NCBI GenBank assembly: GCA_012513235.1
Contig: JAAZCO010000360.1
Location: 1 to 12,339, forward strand
DNA: 12,339 bases
Source: Gammaproteobacteria bacterium
Lineage (GTDB): Bacteria > Pseudomonadota > Gammaproteobacteria > Pseudomonadales > Pseudomonadaceae
Direction: 5' to 3'
Shown: one piece after another, positions 1-5,558 of the stretch
Layout of the letters: each line of letters opens with the position of its first letter
Numbering within the stretch: the stretch's first letter is position 1
Translations under genes and position numbers: made by a program
The notes under the pieces: model-generated
The model's database searches: none
What the model saw: the letters and a program-made list of their open reading frames with translations, nothing else
Told to the model about the DNA's origin: nothing

Positions 1-2136
1 GGCTTATTAACAGCCTGTGAGTTTGCACGCGATGCGGAGTTAAAGGCACAGGCAGCACATAATATTTGGGCTGAAGGCACCTCCAGTTTGCAGATTGGTT
101 TAGAAATCGCGCAAATTTTGGTGGATCTTAAGCTCGACCAAGAAACGCTAGTGGCGGCGATTTTGTACCGTACCGTGCGTGAAGGTAAAGCGCCGTTGGG
201 TGATATCGAGCGTCTGTTTGGGCCTGTGGTGAGTAAGCTGATTGATGGTGTGCTGCGTATGGCCGCGATCAGTGCCAGTATGAATCCGCGTCAAAGTGTG
301 GTGCTTAACTCGCAGGCGCAGGTGGATAACTTGCGCCGCATGCTAGTGGCCATGGTCGATGATGTACGCGTGGCGCTGATTAAGTTGGCGGAGCGTACCT
401 GTGCCATTCGTGCAGTCAAAAATGCTCCTGAACATAAGCGTTATCGGGTGGCGCGTGAAGTCTTTGATATTTATGCACCGCTGGCGCATCGCCTGGGTAT
501 TGGTCATATCAAGTGGGAGTTGGAGGATTTGTCCTTTCGCTACCTTGAGCCTGATCAGTACATGCACATTGCGGGTTTACTGCATGAGCGGCGTATTGAT
601 CGCGAGCAGTTTGTACGTAACGTCGTACAGCAGTTACGTGATGAACTCAAAGACGCACGTATTGATGCGGACGTCAGTGGTCGCGTCAAACACATCTATT
701 CAATCTGGCGCAAAATGCAGAAAAAAGGTCTGCAGTTTAGCCAAATTTATGATGTGCGCGCGGTGCGTATTTTAGTACCGCAAGTGCGTGATTGTTATAC
801 CGCGCTGGGCATTGTGCATACCCTGTGGCGTCATATTGCCCATGAGTTTGATGACTATATCGCCAACCCCAAAGAAAACGGTTACCGCTCGCTGCATACC
901 GCAGTGATTGGTCCGGCGGGTAAGGTGTTGGAAGTACAGATCCGCACTCAAGAGATGCATGAAGAAGCTGAACTGGGGGTGTGCGCGCATTGGCGTTACA
1001 AGGGTACTGATGTCAACAGCCAGTCGGATCACTACGAAGAAAAAATTGCTTGGTTACGTCAAGTGCTGGAATGGCATGAGGAGCTGGGTGATATCGGTGG
1101 TTTAGCCGACCAGATTCGTGTGGATATCGAGCCCGATCGTGTCTATGTGTTTACCCCGGACGGCCATGCGATTGATTTGCCGCAAGGCTCAACCCCGTTG
1201 GATTTTGCCTATCGGGTGCACACTGAAATTGGCCATAATTGCCGTGGTGCCAAGGTCAATGGGCGTATTGTGCCGCTCAATTACAATCTGAAAACCGGTG
1301 AGCAGGTTGAGGTGATTACCGGTAAAAACGGAGCACCGAGTCGTGACTGGCTGAACACCAACTTAGGCTATATCACCACCACCCGTGCGCGGGCAAAAGT
1401 GGTGCATTGGTTTAAGCTGCAAGCGCGTGATCAAAATGTGATTGCCGGCAAGCAGATGTTAGAGCGGGAAATGGCGCGCTTGGCCATTGGCGCCGTGAGT
1501 TACGAGCGTTTGGCAGAAAAATGTAATTTAAAAACCAGTGAAGACTTATTTGCTGCGCTGGGCGCTGGTGATCTGCGTTTGGCGCATGCGGTCGGGCTGG
1601 CGCAGCAGTTACTCGACCCGCATGAGCGTAATGTTCAGCAGCTCAATTTAATTCCGCGTAAGCCCACGCAGCATGCGCCCAGCCGTGATGAAATCCGGAT
1701 TCATGGTGTGGGTAACTTGCTCACGCAAATGGCCGGTTGTTGCCAGCCAGTGCCGGGTGAGCCGATTGTGGGCTATATCACTATGGGCCGTGGCGTGACG
1801 ATTCACCGTCAGGATTGCTCCATGGCCTTACAGTTGAGCAGTCGCGAGCCTGAGCGCATGATCCAAGTGGGCTGGGGTACAGAGCCGGTGAAAACCTATC
1901 CGGTGGATGTGTTGATTCGTGCCTATGATCGTCCCGGTCTGCTCAGTGATGTGTCGCAAGTTCTGGTGAACGAAAAAATGAATATTGTTGCGCTCAATAC
2001 CAGCACTATTAAGGAAGATAATATGGCAGTGATCAATCTTACGGTTGAAGTGCCGGGCTTGGACGAGTTAGGGCGCTTACTGGGACGTATCTCGCAGTTG
2101 CCCAATGTCGTGGAAGTGCGTCGCGAGCGTCATTAA
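1..2136 (+). CDS. relA: RelA, ribosome-associated ppGpp synthetase (5' end missing)
   Basis: RelA transfers pyrophosphate from ATP to GTP/GDP to make (p)ppGpp when uncharged tRNA sits on a starved ribosome (stringent response). The frame is open from base 1 and 711 codons are visible; the family is usually about 745 residues, so roughly 35 N-terminal residues lie upstream. Counting from the first base: the N-terminal HD region is degenerate (ILYRTVRE where SpoT has a His-Asp pair), so hydrolase activity is not expected. The synthetase domain spans about 225-345, with HIYSIWRKM and the EFDD motif at 282-285; EFDD is the acidic form typical of monofunctional RelA rather than the RxKD of SpoT. 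A TGS domain follows at about 379-440, then a zinc-finger-like region with CC at 580-581, and a C-terminal ACT domain from about 633 (AYDRPGLLSDV). Identity is very secure. The apparent start at 88 is an internal TTG and not the true start. Confidence 0.97.
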   Translation, partial: GLLTACEFARDAELKAQAAHNIWAEGTSSLQIGLEIAQILVDLKLDQETLVAAILYRTVREGKAPLGDIERLFGPVVSKLIDGVLRMAAISASMNPRQSVVLNSQAQVDNLRRMLVAMVDDVRVALIKLAERTCAIRAVKNAPEHKRYRVAREVFDIYAPLAHRLGIGHIKWELEDLSFRYLEPDQYMHIAGLLHERRIDREQFVRNVVQQLRDELKDARIDADVSGRVKHIYSIWRKMQKKGLQFSQIYDVRAVRILVPQVRDCYTALGIVHTLWRHIAHEFDDYIANPKENGYRSLHTAVIGPAGKVLEVQIRTQEMHEEAELGVCAHWRYKGTDVNSQSDHYEEKIAWLRQVLEWHEELGDIGGLADQIRVDIEPDRVYVFTPDGHAIDLPQGSTPLDFAYRVHTEIGHNCRGAKVNGRIVPLNYNLKTGEQVEVITGKNGAPSRDWLNTNLGYITTTRARAKVVHWFKLQARDQNVIAGKQMLEREMARLAIGAVSYERLAEKCNLKTSEDLFAALGAGDLRLAHAVGLAQQLLDPHERNVQQLNLIPRKPTQHAPSRDEIRIHGVGNLLTQMAGCCQPVPGEPIVGYITMGRGVTIHRQDCSMALQLSSREPERMIQVGWGTEPVKTYPVDVLIRAYDRPGLLSDVSQVLVNEKMNIVALNTSTIKEDNMAVINLTVEVPGLDELGRLLGRISQLPNVVEVRRERH

Positions 2137-2154
2137 TCTGAGTTGTAAGTGTAT

Positions 2155-2172
2155 TGCTTGAGGGTTCAAGCA
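2155..2172 (+). other. Small hairpin 19 bp after relA
   Basis: A perfect 7-bp stem, TGCTTGA pairing with TCAAGCA around a GGGT loop. No run of T follows, so it is at best a weak or Rho-assisted 3' end for relA, or an mRNA-protecting structure. No better terminator is visible before the next gene. Confidence 0.3.
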
Positions 2173-2223
2173 TAGATTTGCGGCAGCAGTGATCGACTTA
2201 GTGTCGCGCTGTTAGCCGCTTGA

Positions 2224-2253
2224 TTGGCCTTAATCGCTGCACTTGGCTATTCT
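2224..2253 (+). promoter_or_regulatory. Candidate promoter for yjdM
   Basis: TTGGCC at 2224-2229 and TATTCT at 2248-2253 lie 18 bp apart, each matching 4 of 6 consensus positions for a housekeeping promoter. CTATTCT also resembles the -10 of stationary-phase (sigma-S) promoters. Transcription would start near 2260, just before the Shine-Dalgarno AGAAGG at 2272-2277. Weak and based on sequence match only. Confidence 0.3.
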
Positions 2254-2287
2254 TAGCGCCCCATACATTTTAGAAGGATGTTATCGA

Positions 2288-2629
2288 ATGTCTGAATTTC
2301 CACCTTGCCCAGCCTGTAACGAAGAAATCACCTACCCTGATCGCGAAAACTATGTGTGTGCCACCTGTGGCCATGAGTGGGCGATGGATGGCTCAGACAC
2401 GCAAGTTGAGAGTGATGAGAAAGTGGTGCGTGATGCCCACGGTACACCCTTAGCGGATGGCGATACTGTGGTTTTGATTAAAGACCTGAAAGTGAAGGGC
2501 AGTTCGACCGTGATTAAAATGGGCACTCGCGTCACCAATATTAAAATTGTCGATGGTGACCATGATTTGGATTGCCGCGTCGATGGGCAAAAAATCATGC
2601 TCAAATCTGAGTTTATGAAAAAAGCTTAA
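2288..2629 (+). CDS. yjdM: YjdM (former PhnA) family zinc-ribbon protein
   Basis: A 113-residue cytoplasmic protein. It has an N-terminal zinc ribbon with two CxxC knuckles (C7/C10 and C24/C27), a short acidic linker, and a C-terminal domain containing LADGDTVVLIKDLKVKGSS and ending LKSEFMKKA, both hallmarks of the YjdM family. The molecular role is not established. The old name PhnA caused confusion with phosphonoacetate hydrolase, an unrelated enzyme; this gene should not be annotated as phosphonate degradation. The frame stays open back to an ATG at 2243, but the start at 2288 is chosen because it has AGAAGG ten bases upstream and gives the normal family length beginning MSEFPPCPAC. It stands alone: relA ends 151 bp before and argG begins 218 bp after. 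Confidence 0.9.
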   Translation: MSEFPPCPACNEEITYPDRENYVCATCGHEWAMDGSDTQVESDEKVVRDAHGTPLADGDTVVLIKDLKVKGSSTVIKMGTRVTNIKIVDGDHDLDCRVDGQKIMLKSEFMKKA

Positions 2630-2642
2630 ATGGCTAGAACCC

Positions 2643-2684
2643 AACTCGTACTGTGATGGCGCGCAAGTCATGACAGCACGAGTT
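2643..2684 (+). repeat. Imperfect inverted repeat 3' of yjdM
   Basis: Arms 2643-2658 and 2669-2684 pair at 14 of 16 positions (AACTCGT with ACGAGTT at the base, then CTGT/ACAG, then ATG/CAT), leaving a 10-base loop. It starts 13 bases after the yjdM stop, so it probably folds in the yjdM 3' untranslated RNA. A competing fold pairs 2670-2679 with 2687-2690 and 2695-2700. No T-tract follows directly; the nearest, five T, is at 2724-2728. Confidence 0.5.
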
Positions 2685-2757
2685 CGGTGCGCATTGTCAT
2701 GCGATCGTGGACAGCGCGCTATATTTTTCTGCTTTAGCAGTATTTCTTCGGTGAATA

Positions 2758-2787
2758 TTCTCTTGCAAAGCACCTTGGCACTATAAA
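2758..2787 (+). promoter_or_regulatory. Possible argG promoter
   Basis: TATAAA at 2782-2787 is a good -10 element. The best-spaced -35 is TTCTCT at 2758-2763 (18-bp spacer, 3 of 6 matches), which is poor; TTGCAA at 2763-2768 is a better hexamer but only 13 bp away. Transcription from here would give a leader of about 50 bases before argG. The -10 is the main support. Confidence 0.3.
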
Positions 2788-2847
2788 TTAGTGGCTATGA
2801 GCAGTAGAATAGACGCTTTATCGCATAATTCTCGTGGAGTTGAAGGC

Positions 2848-4065
2848 ATGGCAGACGTCAAGAAGGTGGTTCTCGCCTATTCAGGTGGCTTGGACACTTC
2901 GGTCATTCTTAAGTGGCTGCAAGATACGTACAACTGTGAGGTTGTTACTTTTACCGCTGATTTAGGTCAAGGTGAAGAAGTAGAGCCAGCACGCGCTAAG
3001 GCAGAAGCCTTGGGTGTTAAAGAAATCTATATTGACGATCTACGCGAAGAGTTTGTTCGTGACTTTGTCTTCCCAATGTTCCGTGCGAACACTATTTATG
3101 AAGGCGAATACCTACTGGGTACTTCGATTGCGCGTCCATTAATCGCTAAGCGTTTAATTGAGATTGCCAACGAAACTGGCGCTGATGCGATTTCGCACGG
3201 TGCGACCGGTAAAGGTAATGACCAAGTACGTTTTGAGCTCGGTGCTTATGCGCTTAAGCCTGGCGTGCAAGTGATTGCGCCATGGCGTGAGTGGGATTTA
3301 CTCTCACGTGAAAAGCTGATGGATTACGCAGCTAAGCACAATATTGCCATTGAGCATCACGGTAAGAAAAAATCACCGTATTCCATGGATGCCAACTTGT
3401 TGCACATCTCTTATGAAGGCGGTGTTTTAGAAGACACGTGGACCGAGCATGAAGAAGATATGTGGCGCTGGACTAATTCTCCAGAAAACGCACCGGATCA
3501 AGCTCAGTACATTGAACTGACTTACCGCAAAGGTGATATCACCGCGATTGATGGTGTTGAGTTGTCTCCAGCAACCGTACTGGCTGAGTTGAACCGTATT
3601 GGTGGTATTCACGGTATTGGCCGTGTGGATATTGTAGAAAACCGTTATGTGGGCATGAAAGCTCGCGGTTGCTACGAAACCCCAGGTGGCACCATTATGC
3701 TCAAAGCACACCGTGCGATTGAGTCCATCACTTTAGATCGTGAAGTGGCGCATCTTAAAGACAGCATGATGCCTAAGTATGCCGAGTTGATTTACAACGG
3801 CTACTGGTGGAGCCCTGAGCGCGCAATGATGCAGACGATGATTGATGCATCACAAGCCAACGTTAATGGCGTGGTGCGCTTGAAGCTGTACAAAGGCAAC
3901 ATCACTCTGATTGGTCGCAAATCTGACGATTCATTGTTTGATGCCGCCATTGCAACCTTTGAAGATGATGCTGGCGCGTACGATCAAGCGGATGCGGCGG
4001 GCTTTATTAAGCTCAATGCTTTGCGTTTGCGTATTGCTGCGTCTAAAGGTCGTAACCTGCTGTAA
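2848..4065 (+). CDS. argG: Argininosuccinate synthase
   Basis: ArgG condenses citrulline and aspartate with ATP to form argininosuccinate, the penultimate step of arginine synthesis, in the cytoplasm. The 405-residue product is the usual length for the Pseudomonas form. The N-terminal PP-loop AYSGGLDTS (residues 10-18) binds ATP; SHGATGKGNDQVRFE at 116-130 is the second family signature. The frame is open back to an ATG at 2791, but 2848 is preferred: the protein then begins MADVKKVVLAYSGG as in homologues, and GGAG sits at 2836-2839, eight bases upstream. No arginine-biosynthesis neighbour is present, as is common for argG in pseudomonads. A strong terminator follows within 30 bp. All key motifs are intact. 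Confidence 0.97.
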   Translation: MADVKKVVLAYSGGLDTSVILKWLQDTYNCEVVTFTADLGQGEEVEPARAKAEALGVKEIYIDDLREEFVRDFVFPMFRANTIYEGEYLLGTSIARPLIAKRLIEIANETGADAISHGATGKGNDQVRFELGAYALKPGVQVIAPWREWDLLSREKLMDYAAKHNIAIEHHGKKKSPYSMDANLLHISYEGGVLEDTWTEHEEDMWRWTNSPENAPDQAQYIELTYRKGDITAIDGVELSPATVLAELNRIGGIHGIGRVDIVENRYVGMKARGCYETPGGTIMLKAHRAIESITLDREVAHLKDSMMPKYAELIYNGYWWSPERAMMQTMIDASQANVNGVVRLKLYKGNITLIGRKSDDSLFDAAIATFEDDAGAYDQADAAGFIKLNALRLRIAASKGRNLL

Positions 4066-4091
4066 AACTAGAGTGCTTTAGCCTTCTAGAT

Positions 4092-4119
4092 AAAAGCCAC
4101 CCTCAGCGGTGGCTTTTTT
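4092..4119 (+). terminator. Intrinsic terminator of argG
   Basis: AAAAGCCACC (4092-4101) pairs perfectly with GGTGGCTTTT (4108-4117) around a six-base loop, with the T-run reaching 4119. It lies 27 bp past the argG stop. A textbook Rho-independent terminator. Confidence 0.93.
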
Positions 4120-4181
4120 GTGGGTGGTGCAACACTTTGCCGTTGTGCAGGACTTGTTGTGGCAAGAGTATTCACAAGTCG

Positions 4182-4196
4182 TTATAGTGATTATCA
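4182..4196 (+). promoter_or_regulatory. Fur-box-like site overlapping a possible dps -10
   Basis: These 15 bases match the 7-1-7 Fur consensus (TGATAAT-N-ATTATCA) at 12 of 14 positions: the right half ATTATCA is perfect and the left half TTATAGT has two mismatches. TATAGT at 4183-4188 could also be a -10 hexamer for dps, although no good -35 lies 16-18 bp upstream. Binding there would block that promoter. Such A/T-rich matches also arise by chance, and OxyR is an alternative regulator for dps genes. Confidence 0.3.
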
Positions 4197-4234
4197 GTCA
4201 GCCCTTGTTCAATGCGAACCCGCGGTGGCTGACT
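4196..4234 (+). repeat. 8-bp inverted repeat upstream of dps
   Basis: AGTCAGCC (4196-4203) and GGCTGACT (4227-4234) are exact inverted copies separated by 23 bp, between the Fur-like site and the dps start. The spacing between arm centres is about three helical turns, which would allow a dimeric regulator to bind both arms. It could also form a hairpin in a dps leader RNA. Confidence 0.4.
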
Positions 4235-4279
4235 CGATACTGCGAAGATTTATCACAAGTCTAAACCAGAGGAAATATA

Positions 4280-4753
4280 ATGACTGATATAGATATTGGC
4301 ATCAATAAAGAAAACAGAACACAGATTTCGGATGGCCTCAAACGACTTTTAGCTGATTCTTATACGCTATATTTACAAACGCATAATTTCCATTGGAACG
4401 TCACCGGGTTGCAATTTCGCGAACTGCACTTAATGTTTGAAGAGCATTACACTGAGTTAGCTGTCGCCGTTGATGATATTGCCGAGCGTATTCGCACCCT
4501 TGATGTACCGGCTCCAGGTACTTATAAAGAATTTGCTAAGCTCAGTTCGATTGAAGAAGTGGATGGTGTACCCACATCTGCAGAGATGGTTAGGCTGTTA
4601 ACCAAAGGTCACGAGCAAGTGATTAAGACTGCGCGCGAGGTGTTGAAAACAGCACAGGATGCGGATGATGAATCCACTGCATCTTTGGTTTCTGATCGTA
4701 TGCGCATTCATGAAAAAACAGCTTGGATGCTCAGAGCAACCCAGCAAAGATAA
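4280..4753 (+). CDS. dps: Dps-family ferroxidase / starvation protection protein
   Basis: A 157-residue ferritin-like miniprotein. Dps forms a hollow dodecamer that oxidises Fe(II), preferably with peroxide, and stores the iron, limiting Fenton damage. The shared ferroxidase-centre ligands are all present with Dps spacing: H38 (in NFHWN), H50, E54 (Asp in the E. coli protein), D65 and E69 (in VDDIAER). The N-terminus (MTDIDIGINKENR) is short and partly acidic, without the lysine-rich tail that E. coli Dps uses to bind DNA, so DNA binding by the tail is unlikely. AGAGGA at 4268-4273 is a good ribosome-binding site six bases before the ATG. It appears monocistronic, with its own control region upstream and hairpins after it. 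Family assignment is secure; DNA binding is not shown. Confidence 0.94.
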   Translation: MTDIDIGINKENRTQISDGLKRLLADSYTLYLQTHNFHWNVTGLQFRELHLMFEEHYTELAVAVDDIAERIRTLDVPAPGTYKEFAKLSSIEEVDGVPTSAEMVRLLTKGHEQVIKTAREVLKTAQDADDESTASLVSDRMRIHEKTAWMLRATQQR

Positions 4754-4757
4754 GCCG

Positions 4758-4802
4758 AGTAGCAGTCTTACAGTCTTTAATAGGCTTCAGCAGACTGCTA
4801 CT
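4758..4802 (+). other. Strong 11-bp hairpin after dps
   Basis: AGTAGCAGTCT (4758-4768) pairs perfectly with AGACTGCTACT (4792-4802) around a 23-base loop, beginning four bases after the dps stop. There is no T-tract, so it is not a canonical intrinsic terminator. It may protect the dps mRNA 3' end ahead of the terminator-like structure at 4846-4876. The loop repeats CAGTCTT, already present in the left arm. Confidence 0.6.
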
Positions 4803-4845
4803 TACTGCAGGTGAGGGTGGTGAGCGCAACACACATGCAGTGTGT

Positions 4846-4876
4846 AAAGCTTAAAGGTCACTTTAGTGCTTTTTTT
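4846..4876 (+). terminator. Probable intrinsic terminator of dps
   Basis: AAAGCTTAAAG (4846-4856) pairs with CTTTAG (4861-4866) and, after one bulged T, with GCTTT (4868-4872). One G-T wobble is included. The loop is GTCA and seven consecutive T span 4870-4876. It lies about 93 bp past the dps stop. The stem is A/T-rich, so it is weaker than the argG terminator. A short hairpin ACACA/TGTGT (4831-4845) directly precedes it. Confidence 0.55.
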
Positions 4877-4974
4877 GCGCCACTGCCTGAACCCCATCAG
4901 GTCAGCTAAAATACTCATTGAGCGCGCTGTTGCCTTGCTCATTGGGTATTTTTTAATTGCTGTGCAACTAAAAA

Positions 4975-4985
4975 CTGATAATCAG
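4975..4985. repeat. 11-bp palindrome upstream of gloA
   Basis: CTGAT-A-ATCAG is a perfect odd palindrome, located 49-59 bp before the candidate gloA -10. The core TGATWATCA also occurs at 4188-4196 ahead of dps. It could be a small operator. Its left part is a perfect Fur half-site (TGATAAT) but no matching right half follows. Confidence 0.35.
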
Positions 4986-5010
4986 AGTACTATGCAGCGC
5001 CGAGCCTGTG

Positions 5011-5039
5011 GTTACGGCTGTATAGGTTATTTGTATAAT
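5011..5039 (+). promoter_or_regulatory. Candidate gloA promoter
   Basis: TATAAT at 5034-5039 is a perfect -10 hexamer. GTTACG at 5011-5016, 17 bp upstream, is a weak -35 (3 of 6). Transcription would begin near 5046, giving a leader of only about a dozen bases that starts at the Shine-Dalgarno itself. Confidence 0.5.
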
Positions 5040-5057
5040 ATTTGCGAGGGTCATTTG

Positions 5058-5450
5058 ATGAGACTTTTACATACGATGCTGCGTGTGGGCGATCTAGATG
5101 CTTCGATTGCTTTTTATACTGAAGTATTGGGCATGCAACTGTTGCGTCGTCGTGATTATCCAGAAGGTAAATTCACTTTAGCTTTTGTCGGTTACGGTGA
5201 TGAAGCTAGCAACAGTGTGATTGAGTTGACCCATAATTGGGATGTTAAACAATACGATTTAGGTGACGGTTACGGTCATATTGCGCTAGAAGTGGCTGAT
5301 GTGTATCAAGCCTGTGACGGTATTCGTGCGCGTGGTGGTAAAATTACTCGCGAGCCAGGACCTATGCAGCATGGTTCAAGTATTTTAGCTTTTGTGGAAG
5401 ACCCCGATGGCTATAAAATTGAGCTCTTATCGCCTAAGCGTGCCGATTAA
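5058..5450 (+). CDS. gloA: Glyoxalase I (lactoylglutathione lyase), Ni-type
   Basis: GloA isomerises the hemithioacetal of methylglyoxal and glutathione to S-lactoylglutathione, the first step of methylglyoxal detoxification in the cytoplasm. The 130-residue protein is the short bacterial form, comparable to E. coli GloA (135). All four metal ligands fall at the E. coli positions: H5, E56, H74 and E122. The short length and lack of extra loops fit the Ni/Co-activated class rather than the longer Zn class. The C-terminal motif FVEDPDGYKIEL is typical. The frame runs back to an ATG at 4866, but that would add 64 residues starting inside the dps terminator. The start at 5058 has GAGGG at 5046-5050 seven bases upstream and yields the conserved MRLLHTMLRVGDL N-terminus. 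Confidence 0.96.
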   Translation: MRLLHTMLRVGDLDASIAFYTEVLGMQLLRRRDYPEGKFTLAFVGYGDEASNSVIELTHNWDVKQYDLGDGYGHIALEVADVYQACDGIRARGGKITREPGPMQHGSSILAFVEDPDGYKIELLSPKRAD

Positions 5451-5463
5451 GTCTATTGCTGTG

Positions 5464-5493
5464 CAGGTTGTGTGCATTAGCCTACACAACCTG
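5464..5493 (+). other. Perfect 10-bp hairpin after gloA
   Basis: CAGGTTGTGT (5464-5473) pairs exactly with ACACAACCTG (5484-5493), extendable by G-T wobbles on both sides, starting 14 bp after the gloA stop. No T-run follows, so it is not a canonical intrinsic terminator. GTCTAT flanks it as a short direct repeat (5451-5456 and 5493-5498). It probably marks the 3' end or stabilises the gloA transcript. Confidence 0.55.
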
Positions 5494-5558
5494 TCTATAG
5501 TGAGCTTAGACTCAACTGTTATTGCTGATGGCCGGCTAATGAATCAATAAGGATGTGA

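Larger units (their letters stand above)
4172..4261 (+). repeat. 9-bp direct repeat pair ahead of dps
   Basis: TCACAAGTC occurs at 4172-4180 and again at 4253-4261, 81 bp apart, flanking the presumed dps control region. The second copy ends seven bases before the dps Shine-Dalgarno. It could be a regulator half-site pair or chance. Confidence 0.4.

Noticed and set aside
343..1032. Opposite-strand and other-frame open frames within relA
   Set aside because: They lack ribosome-binding sites, resemble no family I know, and lie entirely inside a well-conserved coding sequence.
2243..2287. Upstream ATG giving yjdM 15 extra residues
   Set aside because: The extension overlaps a candidate promoter region and the Shine-Dalgarno, and family members start at the MSxxP-CPxC region.
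2752..2760. TGAATATTC as a possible arginine-repressor box upstream of argG
   Set aside because: It is only a short palindrome, not the 18-bp enteric ARG box, and pseudomonads use an AraC-type ArgR with a different site that I do not find here.
2776..2791. TGGCAC resembling a sigma-54 -24 element before argG
   Set aside because: The required GC-containing -12 element is absent at the fixed spacing (the sequence there is A/T only), so it is not a sigma-54 promoter.
2791..2847. Upstream ATG giving argG 19 extra residues
   Set aside because: No good ribosome-binding site, the extra residues are not like ArgG, and the start at 2848 has GGAG plus the conserved N-terminus and usual length.
4184..4198. 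ATAG-N7-CAGT as an OxyR half-site upstream of dps
   Set aside because: Only the first tetramer and one internal position match, and no second phased half-site follows.
4866..5057. Upstream ATG giving gloA a 64-residue extension
   Set aside because: It begins inside the dps terminator-like stem, passes through the candidate gloA promoter, and lies before a fully conserved GloA start with a good Shine-Dalgarno.
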